Source of the DNA: Jatrophihabitans telluris
Lineage (GTDB): Bacteria; Actinomycetota; Actinomycetes; Mycobacteriales; Jatrophihabitantaceae
Direction of reading: 5' to 3'
Assembly (NCBI RefSeq): GCF_023516435.1
Contig: NZ_CP097332.1
Span: 3,968,001 to 4,032,000 of the forward strand
DNA: 64,000 nucleotides
Shown: piece by piece, positions 56,458 through 64,000 of the stretch
Layout: every line of letters begins with the position of its first letter
How positions within the stretch are numbered: position 1 is the first letter of the stretch
Notes under the pieces: model-generated
Database searches by the model: none
The model's input: the letters and a program-made list of their open reading frames with translations, nothing else
Told to the model about the DNA's origin: nothing
Made by a program: the position numbers and the translations under genes

Positions 56458-57222
56458 TCAGCTCGTCGGCGTGGGTGTCGCGACGAGGTCGCCTGGAGCG
56501 GGGCTGACGACATCACCGGTGAGGATCAGGTCCGCCCGCTCGCGTGTCGCCTCGATGCGCTCGGCGTTGCGCTGATCGGGCCCAGCCGCCCAGGCCCGAG
56601 CTTGCTCGGGCGACTTGCCGAACCGTTCATGCCGCGCCACGAGGCGCTGCATCCTCAGGTCCGTCTCGATGTCGCAGAACCACACCTCGTCCAGGACCGC
56701 CCGCGCTCGGGGCCAGGGTCCCTCATCGAGCAACAGGTAGTTCCCCTCGGTGACGATCACTCGCGTCGCCTGCCCGACGGGGATGCTGCCCGCTATCGGC
56801 TGCTCGATGTCCCGGTCGAAGGCGGGTGCCCAGACGTCCTCCTCAGCCTGCCGCAGCCGCTGTAGGAGCGCGATGTAGCCGCCGGCGTCGAAAGTGTCGG
56901 GTGCGCCCTTGCGGTTCGCGCGCTGCAGCCGGCGGAGTTCGACATCGGCCAGGTGGTACCCGTCCATCGGAACGTGCGCCACATGCGAACCGATCCAGCT
57001 GCGTGCCGGATCGGTGGCCACGTCGCCGGGCCGGGCCCGGACCGTCCACTCGGCCTCGTGATGCAGGAGGGCCTGGACGAGGGCGAGCGCGAGCGTGGTC
57101 TTGCCCGAGCCCGGGGCCCCGACGATGCCCACGATGATTCGCTGTCCGGGGTGTTCGGCGACCAGCCGATCGACACGCCTGACCAGGGCGGTCAGATCTG
57201 CGGGGCCGGCCGACGCGGTCAT
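56458..57222 (-). CDS. FrcK-like sugar kinase (P-loop nucleoside/nucleotide kinase family)
   Basis: A 254-residue P-loop kinase. Walker A is GIVGAPGSGKTTLALAL (about residue 33), the VPMDGYHLAD acidic motif and RVIVTEGNYLLL (Walker B region) follow, with the lid RLVARHERFG. This uridine-kinase/pantothenate-kinase-like family includes FrcK of the fructose operon frcBCAK. Here it is the last gene after an Frc-like ABC importer and a ketose 3-epimerase, and starts within the epimerase stop codon (ATGA), so it probably phosphorylates the imported ketose. Confidence 0.8.
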   Translation of the reverse strand: MTASAGPADLTALVRRVDRLVAEHPGQRIIVGIVGAPGSGKTTLALALVQALLHHEAEWTVRARPGDVATDPARSWIGSHVAHVPMDGYHLADVELRRLQRANRKGAPDTFDAGGYIALLQRLRQAEEDVWAPAFDRDIEQPIAGSIPVGQATRVIVTEGNYLLLDEGPWPRARAVLDEVWFCDIETDLRMQRLVARHERFGKSPEQARAWAAGPDQRNAERIEATRERADLILTGDVVSPAPGDLVATPTPTS

Positions 57223-58094
57223 GCCGCCGCGCGTACGAGGAACAGCTGGTCGGTGATGAACTGGTGCGCGTGGCGAGCGAGGTCCTCGCCGTCGGTCCAG
57301 AGGTTGCGCCAGATCGCGAGATCGTTGGACAGCCCACTGGCCACCACCGCGGAGGAGAAGCTCTCGAACGTGATCGGACCCTGATAGCCGACCGTGTCGA
57401 GTGCGCGGAAGAACGGCGCGAAGTCCAGGTGGCCGGAACCGAGGTAGCCGCGGTGGTTCTCGCCGATGTGGACGTAACCCAATCGCTGACCGACTTCGAG
57501 GACGGGTCGCACGAAATCGTCCTCCTCGATGTTCATGTGGTAGGTGTCCAGGTGGATCAGAACGTTATCCGAGCCGATGTCATCAGCCAGGCGCAGGGCG
57601 TCACGCGCGGTGTTGATGACGTTGGTCTCGTAGCGATTGCAGATCTCCAGTCCGAGCGTCATGTCCAGTTGGGTGGCCTGCGCGGCGAGGTCCTGCAGAA
57701 CCGAGACCACGTTCTTTCGCCCGGCGTCGGAAAGCGGGTGGCCGTACTTGCCGAGCGCGCTGTAGAGCGCGCCGGTGAAGTGGGTCCCGCCGAGGGCATG
57801 GGTGATCTGCAGCGAATCGCTCAGTAGCTGCGCTCCGCGTTCGACGGTGTCGACGTCCTCACTGGATACGTCGGCGTCGAAGGCCAGGCCACGGGAACAG
57901 GCCACCGACAACCCGGCCTCCTCGAGCTGGCGCCTGGTCTGTTCGACATCGAGGTTGAGCGAATCGTGCAGGGAGATCTCGAGCAGGTCGTAACCGGTCT
58001 TCTTGGTCTGGCTGATGGCGCGGGTGACGGACTCGGGCGAGGTGTCGCCCGCCCAGACCAGGGCGTGGACGCCGATCGGGTTGGTGAAGCTCAT
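57219..58094 (-). CDS. D-tagatose/D-psicose 3-epimerase-like sugar isomerase
   Basis: A 291-residue TIM barrel of the AP-endonuclease-2 superfamily. The four metal/catalytic residues of ketose 3-epimerases are all seen: Glu in LGLEICNRYETNV, Asp in IHLDTYHMNIEE, His in VHIGENHRGYLGSGH and Glu in ITFESFSS. These match D-psicose/D-tagatose 3-epimerases best. It should convert an imported rare ketose to fructose or tagatose before phosphorylation by the FrcK-like kinase. Confidence 0.85.
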   Translation of the reverse strand: MSFTNPIGVHALVWAGDTSPESVTRAISQTKKTGYDLLEISLHDSLNLDVEQTRRQLEEAGLSVACSRGLAFDADVSSEDVDTVERGAQLLSDSLQITHALGGTHFTGALYSALGKYGHPLSDAGRKNVVSVLQDLAAQATQLDMTLGLEICNRYETNVINTARDALRLADDIGSDNVLIHLDTYHMNIEEDDFVRPVLEVGQRLGYVHIGENHRGYLGSGHLDFAPFFRALDTVGYQGPITFESFSSAVVASGLSNDLAIWRNLWTDGEDLARHAHQFITDQLFLVRAAA

Positions 58095-58185
58095 GGTGTG
58101 ACTTTCTGCTGGCAGGGAAGGGGGAAACGGGCCGAGGCTCGTACGGCCGCCGAGACAGCCGGCGGGCCGGTGAAGGGGGAATCGC

Positions 58186-58959
58186 TCAGGCCGCGAGGGC
58201 GCCTGTGATGAGACCGACGATCTCCTCGCCAGTGGTCTCCGCGGTCCGACGGCCGCCGACGCAGCGGCCGGCTCGCATGACCCACACCTGGTCGGACAGC
58301 CGCAGGACTTGTTCGAAGTTGTGGCTGATGAGCAGCACGGCGTGCCCGTCCTCGCGCAGTTTGTGGATCAGTTCCTCGACCTTGGCCGTCTCCTGAACGC
58401 CGAGCGCCGCGGTGGGCTCGTCCATGATCACGAGTTTGGAACTGAAGCTCGCCGCGCGGCAGATCGCGACCGCTTGGCGCTGGCCGCCCGACAGCCGCCG
58501 CACGCGGGAGGTCACCGCGGGAACGTTCACGGCCAGGGTCGAGACCATGTTCTCCGCCTCGCGTTTCATCGCGCGGCGGTTGAGCAGCGCGAACGGCCCC
58601 TTGCCGTAGACCTTTTCCCGGTTGAGGAACAGGTTCTGCCAGACGGTGAGGTCCTCGACGAGGGCGAGGTTCTGGTGCACGGTCTCGATCCCGGCCGTGC
58701 GGGCGTCGTCGGGGGTGTGGAAGTGGATCACACCGCCGTCGAAGGTGATCGCGCCGGAGTTGGGACGGTGAATGCCGGAGATGCAACGAACCAGGGTGGA
58801 CTTGCCTGCCCCGTTGTCACCGACCAGGGCCGTGATCTCGCCACGCTTGAGGTTCAGCGTGACGTTCTGCAACGCCCGGACGGGTCCGAAGGCCAGCGAC
58901 ACGTCCTCGACGACAAGGAGATCGGTCGCGGTGCGGGGGGTCATTTCGTCGATTGTCAT
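58186..58959 (-). CDS. Sugar ABC transporter ATP-binding protein (FrcA/RbsA-like, single domain)
   Basis: A 257-residue ATPase. Walker A ALVGDNGAGKSTLVRC, signature RLSGGQRQAVAICRA, Walker B KLVIMDEPTAALG and switch His in LLISHNFEQ are complete. One ATPase domain rather than the two of RbsA, as in FrcA. ATG at 58959 overlaps the permease stop (ATGA). Energises the CUT2-type importer with the next two genes. Confidence 0.93.
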   Translation of the reverse strand: MTIDEMTPRTATDLLVVEDVSLAFGPVRALQNVTLNLKRGEITALVGDNGAGKSTLVRCISGIHRPNSGAITFDGGVIHFHTPDDARTAGIETVHQNLALVEDLTVWQNLFLNREKVYGKGPFALLNRRAMKREAENMVSTLAVNVPAVTSRVRRLSGGQRQAVAICRAASFSSKLVIMDEPTAALGVQETAKVEELIHKLREDGHAVLLISHNFEQVLRLSDQVWVMRAGRCVGGRRTAETTGEEIVGLITGALAA

Positions 58960-59978
58960 TTCTGGAACCTTGAGAGAAGGGCGGCCAGGACGACGACCAC
59001 GCCGACGGACAGGGGCTGGTAGAACTGTGAGACTCCGAGCAGGGTCAGCCCGTTCGTCAGAGCTGTGAGTAACAGGGCGCCGACCACCGGGCCGAAGATG
59101 CTGCCGCGGCCCCCGACCAGGCTCACGCCGCCGAGGACGACCGCCGCGACCGAGTTCAGCAGGTACGCGGTATTGGCTGCGGGCTCGGCGGCGCCGACCC
59201 GGGAGACCAGCAGGATCGCGGCCAACCCGGCGAGGACTCCGGCGATCGCGTAGACGGCCAGCTTGATGCGTTGGGTCCGGACGCCAGTGGCGGCGGCCGC
59301 CTCGACCGAACCTCCGGTGGCCAGGACGTGCGTGCCGAAGCGGGTGCGGAAGTACACCACGTGCGCCAGCACCGCAACGATCGCGGCGATGATGAACGAC
59401 CAGCCCAGCAAGCCGATTCCTCCGCTGGACAGCTTGAGCAGCGTCGAGTTGATGACCGTGGTGGGCTTGCCGTTGGACAGGATCAGGGCCGCACCGGACG
59501 CCGCCGACAGCGTGCCCAGCGTGGCGATGAAGTCGGTGATCTTTCCCAGCGACACCAGCAGGCCGTTCACGATCCCCCACGCCAGTCCGGCGACGACGGC
59601 GACCACGCACGACAGTGCCAGGTTGCGCTGGTGCTCATAGGTCAGTCCGAACGCGACCGCCGCGAAAGTCATCACCGAGGCGACCGAGAGGTCGATGCCG
59701 CCGGTGGTGATCACGAACGTCTGCCCGACCGCCAGCACGATCAGGATTGCCGACGCGGTGAGCATCGCCTGAATGTTGCCGCTGGACAGGAAAGTCGAGT
59801 TGGCGGACTGGAACACGATGACCAGCAGGACGAGGCCGACAAGCGCGGCCCACTCGGCCCAGAAGCCGATGTCCTTCAGCCGCGCCAGCGGGGCGGGCCC
59901 TCGGGCAGCGCTTCGAAAGCTGGCCGTCTTGGCACCACTCTGCGCCGAGGTGCCGGAGGGGGTGTGGATGTTCGTCAT
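58956..59978 (-). CDS. Sugar ABC transporter permease (FrcC/RbsC-like)
   Basis: A 340-residue membrane protein with eight to ten helices of the BPD_transp_2 family. Landmarks are ANSTFLSSGNIQAMLTASA, VITTGGIDLSVASVMTFAAV, and the coupling-loop GGSVEAAAATGVRTQRIKLAVY, given in parts. The binding-protein gene lies 28 bp upstream. Forms the channel for pentose/ketose uptake. Confidence 0.92.
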   Translation of the reverse strand: MTNIHTPSGTSAQSGAKTASFRSAARGPAPLARLKDIGFWAEWAALVGLVLLVIVFQSANSTFLSSGNIQAMLTASAILIVLAVGQTFVITTGGIDLSVASVMTFAAVAFGLTYEHQRNLALSCVVAVVAGLAWGIVNGLLVSLGKITDFIATLGTLSAASGAALILSNGKPTTVINSTLLKLSSGGIGLLGWSFIIAAIVAVLAHVVYFRTRFGTHVLATGGSVEAAAATGVRTQRIKLAVYAIAGVLAGLAAILLVSRVGAAEPAANTAYLLNSVAAVVLGGVSLVGGRGSIFGPVVGALLLTALTNGLTLLGVSQFYQPLSVGVVVVLAALLSRFQK

Positions 59979-60006
59979 GACGACTTCCTTCTGAACACGT
60001 CCGCCA

Positions 60007-61044
60007 TCACTTGGTCAGATCGGCGAACGGGTCGGTGTAGGTGCCGAAGGGCTTCGGCGTGGCGGCCAGCGCCTTGGCGGCATCGGCCTTGGTCACCAGC
60101 TCGACCGGAGCCGCGACGTTGGGGGGCAGGGTCTTGCCGGCGGTGGCCGCCTTGCACGCCTCGACGCCCATCGAGCCGATGACGTACGGGTACTGCGCGA
60201 CGACTGCGGACAGCTCACCGTTCTGGACGGCGGTCAGCGCGTCCTTGATGCCGTCGACGGAAATCACCTTGACCGTGCCCGTCTTGCCGGCGGAGGCGAT
60301 CGCCCGGGCGACACCTAGCGCCATGTCGTCGTTGGCCACGAAGAAGCCGGCCAGGGTCGGGTTCGAACGCAGGATGGTCTGGGCTTGGGTCAGGGCTTCC
60401 TGACGGTCCCAGTTGGCCGCGATGGTCTGGGTGAACTTGATGGAACTCGTGCCGGCGATGCCCTGCTGGAAGCCGGTCACCCGGGCGCCGCTGGTCACGT
60501 CACCGGCGGTGCCGCCGATTGCCGCCACCGAGCCGCCGCTGGGGAGCAGCTTGACCATCTCGGCACCGGCGAGCTTGCCCGCCGCGGTGTTGTCCGTCCC
60601 GATGTAGGTCGCCACCGTCGCGTTCGCGCTCTTGGCCGCCGAGGCGTCCACCGGGGAGTCGATGTTGACGATCGTCTTGTGTTTGGCCGCCAGCTGAGCG
60701 ATGCCCTGGATCAGGTTGGTTCCGCTGATGGGATTGACGACGAAGCAGGAGTAGTCCTGGTTGGCCAGCGCGGCGAGCTTGTCGGCCTGCCCGGTCGTGT
60801 CAGTGATCGAGTTGGCAGCCTGCACCTCGACCGACACCGAGTCGGACGCGGCCTTGTCCTTCACGCCGCTTTCCATGGACTGGAAGAACGGGTTGTCCAG
60901 GCCCTTGATGACGACGGCAACCTTGCTCGAGCCGGATGTACCGCCGCTCGAGCTGGACTTGCCGGACGAGCAGGCGCCGAGCGCGAGGGTCGCGGCCACG
61001 GCGGCGGCCAGCGGAACGGTCAGGGTTTTCGACGGGACGTACAT
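60007..61044 (-). CDS. Sugar ABC transporter binding lipoprotein (FrcB/RbsB-like)
   Basis: A 345-residue periplasmic-binding-4 protein. N-terminal signal and lipobox ATLALGACSSG, Ser/Gly linker, then VAVVIKGLDNPFFQSMESGV, the standard opening of ribose/fructose binders; VANDDMALGVARAI and ISVDGIKDALTAVQNG lie near the hinge. Good SD GAGGAG upstream. First gene of the importer-ATPase-epimerase-kinase operon, controlled from the divergent region with a ROK repressor. Confidence 0.92.
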   Translation of the reverse strand: MYVPSKTLTVPLAAAVAATLALGACSSGKSSSSGGTSGSSKVAVVIKGLDNPFFQSMESGVKDKAASDSVSVEVQAANSITDTTGQADKLAALANQDYSCFVVNPISGTNLIQGIAQLAAKHKTIVNIDSPVDASAAKSANATVATYIGTDNTAAGKLAGAEMVKLLPSGGSVAAIGGTAGDVTSGARVTGFQQGIAGTSSIKFTQTIAANWDRQEALTQAQTILRSNPTLAGFFVANDDMALGVARAIASAGKTGTVKVISVDGIKDALTAVQNGELSAVVAQYPYVIGSMGVEACKAATAGKTLPPNVAAPVELVTKADAAKALAATPKPFGTYTDPFADLTK

Positions 61045-61082
61045 GGGAGCTCCTCGGTGGGTTTTTGACTACTGCTGGCATT

Positions 61083-61110
61083 ACTTTAGACTAGGATTGA
61101 GCAAAAGCAA
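61083..61110 (-). promoter_or_regulatory. Promoter of the frcBCAK-like operon
   Basis: On the minus strand TTGCTT (61110-61105), a 16-bp spacer and TAAAGT (61088-61083), giving a leader near 30 bases with SD GAGGAG. Within the spacer CTTTTGCTCA (61107-61098) is the same ten bases as in the DeoR-linked control region at 20116-20125. Confidence 0.5.
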
Positions 61111-61172
61111 TACCTGTTGTAACATAACTGCAACCACACCGTCGAAGACGACCAACCGAATTGGGGTTTGCC

Positions 61173-62381
61173 ATGGCCTCAGGGGCCGCTGTGCCGTCAG
61201 GCCGAGCAGGCGCGGTTGTCGATCTGCATCGGATCCTGTCGATGTTTCGCACCGGACAGTCGCTGACCCGAGCCGACGTCGTCCGCGTCAGCGGACTGTC
61301 CCGGGCCACGGCCAATCAACGTCTGGACGCCCTCATCGCGGGCGGACTGGTGACGACCGAGGAGCCGGCCAGCTCAACGGGCGGACGGCCGGCGGGCCTG
61401 TTCGCCTTCAACCGCACCCGCGGCGTCCTACTCGTTGCCGACATCGGGGCGACGGCGATGCGCCTGGCGCTGTGTGATCTCAGCGGCAGCGTGCTCACCG
61501 AGGTCGAGGAATCCATCGCCATCTCCGACGGACCGGTGGCCGTGCTCAAGGTGGTCGGCGAACACCTCACCACCCTGCTCCACCGAACCGGCCACGCGAG
61601 CGGGGACGTCATGGGCATCGGCGTGGACGTGCCCGGGCCCGTCGACTTCGCGACCGGTCGGGTGGTCAGTCCGCCGATCATGACCGGCTGGGACCGCTTC
61701 GACATCCCCGGTTGGTTCACCGGGACCTACGACTGCCCGGTCGTCGTCGACAAGGACGTCAACGCCATGGCCGTCGGCGAACACCGATTCAGCTTTCCCG
61801 ACGTATCCCACATGATGATGCTCAAGGTCGGCACCGGCGTGGGCAGCGGACTCATCGCGGCCGGCAAAGTGCACCGCGGCGCCGACGGCGCGGCCGGGGA
61901 TATCGGCCACATCCAGCTGAACCTTCCCGACGAGCGCGGGTCGGAGCCCCTGTGCCGCTGCGGGAACTACGGGTGCGTCGAGGCCTACGCCGGCGGGTGG
62001 GCGATGGCGCGGGATCTGCGAGAGGCGGGCAAGGACGTCCACACCGTCGATGACGTGCTCCGCTTCCTGCAGACCGGGGACGTCACCGCCCAACAACTGC
62101 TCCGCCGCGCCGGTCGAATCCTCGGGCGGGCGGTCGCCGACGCTGTGAACCTCTTCAACCCGCGAGTCATCGCGGTCGGTGGCCAGCTCGCCCATACCGA
62201 CGAACAGCTGCTGGCCGGCATTCGCGAGATCGTCTACCAGCGTTCTCTGCCGCTGGCCACGCGAAATCTGCAGATCGTGCGCAGCCGGCTCGATCCGCGC
62301 GCCGGGCTCGTCGGCCTGTCGGCGCTGCTCTCGGACGAGATCTTCTCCCTGGAACGCCTGGGCAGACTCTTCGCGCTCTGA
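61173..62381 (+). CDS. ROK-family transcriptional repressor
   Basis: A 402-residue repressor. The winged helix is LTRADVVRVSGLSRATANQRL (given in parts) near residues 32-55. The ROK sugar-kinase-like domain starts LLVADIGATAMRLALCD, with VPGPVDFATG and the zinc/sugar site GDIGHIQL plus CRCGNYGCVEAYAGG. Divergent from the frc-like operon; the ligand should be the transported ketose or its phosphate. ATG at 61173 preferred over an earlier TTG. Confidence 0.92.
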   Translation: MASGAAVPSGRAGAVVDLHRILSMFRTGQSLTRADVVRVSGLSRATANQRLDALIAGGLVTTEEPASSTGGRPAGLFAFNRTRGVLLVADIGATAMRLALCDLSGSVLTEVEESIAISDGPVAVLKVVGEHLTTLLHRTGHASGDVMGIGVDVPGPVDFATGRVVSPPIMTGWDRFDIPGWFTGTYDCPVVVDKDVNAMAVGEHRFSFPDVSHMMMLKVGTGVGSGLIAAGKVHRGADGAAGDIGHIQLNLPDERGSEPLCRCGNYGCVEAYAGGWAMARDLREAGKDVHTVDDVLRFLQTGDVTAQQLLRRAGRILGRAVADAVNLFNPRVIAVGGQLAHTDEQLLAGIREIVYQRSLPLATRNLQIVRSRLDPRAGLVGLSALLSDEIFSLERLGRLFAL

Positions 62382-62506
62382 AACCCGGACGGGACCGGTC
62401 CGGAGCGAGCGGTGGGTAGCGGGCCGATCGGCCGGAGGCGGATTGGTAGGTTGTGCTGCGGTCGGGGGCGGAGCGGTCCCGCCGAACCAGCGAAGGGCAA
62501 GCCCGC

Positions 62507-63115
62507 ATGAACGATCGGCCGGACCGAGTCTCGGTGGCGGTACTCGTATCGGGTGCCGGCTCGAACCTGCGCGCCCTGCATGCGGCGTCGCTGACAGCCG
62601 ACTCGCCGTTCCGAATCGTGCTCGTGATCAGCAACAACAGCGGCTCGGGCGGTCTGGCCTACGCGGCCGACCACGCCATCCCCACCCTCCACGTGTCCGG
62701 CCGAACCCATCCCGATCCCGGTGCCCTCGACGCCGAGCTGGTGCGTCAGCTGCAGGCACACCAGATCGAGCTCATCGTCACCGCCGGCTACATGAAGAAG
62801 GTCGGCCCGCGGGTCCTGGCCGAATACGCCGGACGCATCCTCAACATCCACCCGTCGCTGCTGCCGGCCCACGGCGGTCCGGGCATGTACGGCGCAGCGG
62901 TGCACCGGGCCGTACTCGCTGCGGGAGATCGGCTGAGCGGGCCGTCGGTGCACCTGGTCACCGACGAGTACGACGAGGGCGAGATCATCGGCCACCAGGA
63001 GGTCCCGGTGCTCGACGGCGACACCCCAGAGACGCTCGCCGCCCGCGTCCTCGTCGCCGAACACGAGCTGCTGCCCATGGTGGTGACCGAGCTCTCCCGT
63101 CGGCTTCGCCGCTGA
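62507..63115 (+). CDS. purN: Phosphoribosylglycinamide formyltransferase (GAR transformylase)
   Basis: A 202-residue folate-dependent enzyme of purine synthesis (third step). It opens VAVLVSGAGSNLRAL, has VISNNSGSG, YMKKVGPRVLAEYAGRILNIHPSLLP with the catalytic Asn-His, and VHLVTDEYDEGEII with the catalytic Asp. PurH is not next to it; the following gene is a secreted protein after a riboswitch. ATG at 62507. Confidence 0.93.
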   Translation: MNDRPDRVSVAVLVSGAGSNLRALHAASLTADSPFRIVLVISNNSGSGGLAYAADHAIPTLHVSGRTHPDPGALDAELVRQLQAHQIELIVTAGYMKKVGPRVLAEYAGRILNIHPSLLPAHGGPGMYGAAVHRAVLAAGDRLSGPSVHLVTDEYDEGEIIGHQEVPVLDGDTPETLAARVLVAEHELLPMVVTELSRRLRR

Positions 63116-63208
63116 CCGCCCACTCCGTGCCAGTTCACAGACGGCGTCGCGTAATCTGATCGAGACCTTCCGGTTCACCGCTCCCCACCAGGGTGGCGCC
63201 GGCCGGTC

Positions 63209-63389
63209 ACCGCCGAATCGACACTCGTTCCGCCGACCGCCCCTCGTGGCTGGCCGGCGGAACTCGTTGAGCCGAGGACCCACTCAAGTTCTGGGGTGAA
63301 TCGGCGCGAACGTCCAGGCCACCCCGCCCGGACACCGCGCCGTAGGGCACCTTCCCAGCCCGAACCCGGCAGCTAACTTGGTAGGCGGT
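63209..63389 (+). ncRNA. c-di-AMP riboswitch (ydaO/yuaA type)
   Basis: The 5' ACCGCC (63209-63214) pairs with 3' GGCGGT (63384-63389) as stem P1. Inside are the conserved CGCCGAATCG, GGGGTGAATCG and the 3' signature CCGAACCCGGCAGCTAAC...GGTAGGCGG that mark actinobacterial ydaO elements. It ends 26 bp before the GTG of a secreted wall-protein gene, the usual target class. c-di-AMP binding normally turns such genes off. Confidence 0.8.
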
Positions 63390-63415
63390 CGAGTGGAAGA
63401 GGAGTCTCGCCAGCC

Positions 63416-64000
63416 GTGGCGCCAGCTCGAATCGCACCAAAGCGCACCATCCGACTTGCCGTCGCCACTGGCCTGACCGTTGCCGCTCTCGGCCTCGGCA
63501 GCGTGTCCGCCCTGGCGAATCCGCACCTGCAGACGCCCGGCAGCGCTGACACCACCGGATCGGTGACGGACAAGCTGGCCACCCTCGCCACGGCCAGCGA
63601 GAAGCTGAGTGAACAACTCAACGCCGCCAAGCTCACCCTCGCCAATGCCTCGAAGGCGGCCAGGCTCGCCGACGACGCCGCGACGACCGCCGCGGCACAG
63701 GCAGCCGGCGCCCAGCGCGCGCTCGCCTCGTCGCTGGCGCAGCAGTACAAGGCCGGCTCGTTCGGCCAGACCGCGGCACTGTTCACGAGCGGGTCGGGCC
63801 AGAACTACCTCGACGAGTTGCAGTCGCTCAGCCAACTCAGCGCCCACCAGAGCGCCATCGCCGCCCAGGCAGTCGCGGCCAACGAGCAGGCGAAGTCGGC
63901 TCAGAGCCGGTCAGCCCAGGCGGTCGCCGAGGCCACCGCCCAGGAGCGGGCGGTCCAGCAACGGCAGACAGACCTCAAGGCTCAGATCAGCAAGTACCAG
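63416..64000 (+). CDS. Secreted coiled-coil protein, probably NlpC/P60 or Rpf-type wall hydrolase (3' cut by window end)
   Basis: The first 195 codons, with no stop before the window ends. A twin-basic start (APARIAPKRTIRLAVAT) and signal helix ending SALANP are followed by long Ala/Gln/Lys-rich coiled coil (from about residue 55), including LASSLAQQYKAGSFGQTAALFTSGSG, given in part here: QQYKAGSFGQ. This arrangement is typical of NlpC/P60 peptidoglycan hydrolases of actinobacteria, whose catalytic domain is C-terminal and would lie outside. Preceded by a c-di-AMP riboswitch, which supports a wall-remodelling role. Confidence 0.75.
   Translation, partial: MAPARIAPKRTIRLAVATGLTVAALGLGSVSALANPHLQTPGSADTTGSVTDKLATLATASEKLSEQLNAAKLTLANASKAARLADDAATTAAAQAAGAQRALASSLAQQYKAGSFGQTAALFTSGSGQNYLDELQSLSQLSAHQSAIAAQAVAANEQAKSAQSRSAQAVAEATAQERAVQQRQTDLKAQISKYQ

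Noticed and set aside
63152-63157. TAATCT as a -10 element before the riboswitch
   Set aside because: No -35 hexamer at suitable spacing; a promoter must exist here but this one cannot be supported.

Overview
The window is high-GC DNA with the habits of an actinomycete (Actinomycetota). Signs are many GTG starts, ATGA/GTGA/TGATG gene overlaps, a tRNA adenosine deaminase with its two actinobacterial partner proteins, a DUF222/HNH (13E12-type) gene, a maltokinase-cap-like protein, a choice-of-anchor G protein with a sortase, the tRNA-Glu/Asp/Phe block, and a c-di-AMP (ydaO-type) riboswitch before a secreted wall-protein gene. No rRNA or CRISPR array was seen. Genus cannot be fixed from the sequence alone.

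Layout. 0.3-6.8 kb: a SpoU-type RNA methyltransferase, a secreted CAP/FN3 protein, a divergent EamA exporter and LysR regulator, and a surface protein plus sortase. 6.8-22.4 kb: a large carbohydrate region. One minus-strand operon holds an FAH-family hydrolase, a GH4 glycosidase with a uronidase-type CHGM motif, an IlvD/Edd sugar-acid dehydratase and a Rossmann protein. A second holds an ABC importer without its own ATPase, a 2-hydroxyacid dehydrogenase, a DeoR regulator and two tandem copies of a small-protein plus NodB-like module. A plus-strand set holds a PfkB kinase, a SIS protein and a tautomerase-like protein. A 10-bp-phased TGCTC repeat lies in both divergent control regions, so one DeoR regulator probably governs all of it. 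22.4-27.7 kb: a two-component system divergent from a ferric-reductase-like oxidoreductase, an FMN-binding lipid/periplasmic protein and ApbE. 27.7-31.7 kb: class II aldolase and a PfkB sugar-phosphate kinase, then YchJ, HutD/Ves and a YbhN-type membrane protein. 31.9-41.2 kb: 13E12 protein; NCS1 nucleobase permease, FCY1-type deaminase and 2-oxoglutarate dioxygenase; several single genes; an alpha/beta-hydrolase-LuxR regulator and a VanX-type dipeptidase.

41.3-47.9 kb is a lower-GC island of about 6.6 kb beside tRNA-Ser(CGA). It carries a large serine recombinase at the tRNA end, a HTH protein, a membrane protein, a DUF3024 protein paired with an unrecognised 411-residue protein, a truncated MFS gene and a NUDIX hydrolase. 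A 9-bp direct repeat at its edges is a candidate attachment core. 48-56.2 kb returns to core genes: tadA with partners, tyrA, asparaginase, a KimA-like transporter fused to an OB-fold domain, three tRNAs and a CbiX-type chelatase. 56.4-62.4 kb is an frcBCAK-like ketose operon with a D-tagatose/D-psicose 3-epimerase-like enzyme and a divergent ROK repressor. The window ends with purN, the riboswitch and the start of a secreted coiled-coil protein.

The recurrent odd feature is short tandem repeats of 7-15 bp that contain or abut stop codons of at least five unrelated genes. The most system-like unknowns are the duplicated small-protein/NodB-like module at 12.9-14.9 kb and the 411-residue/DUF3024 pair on the island.
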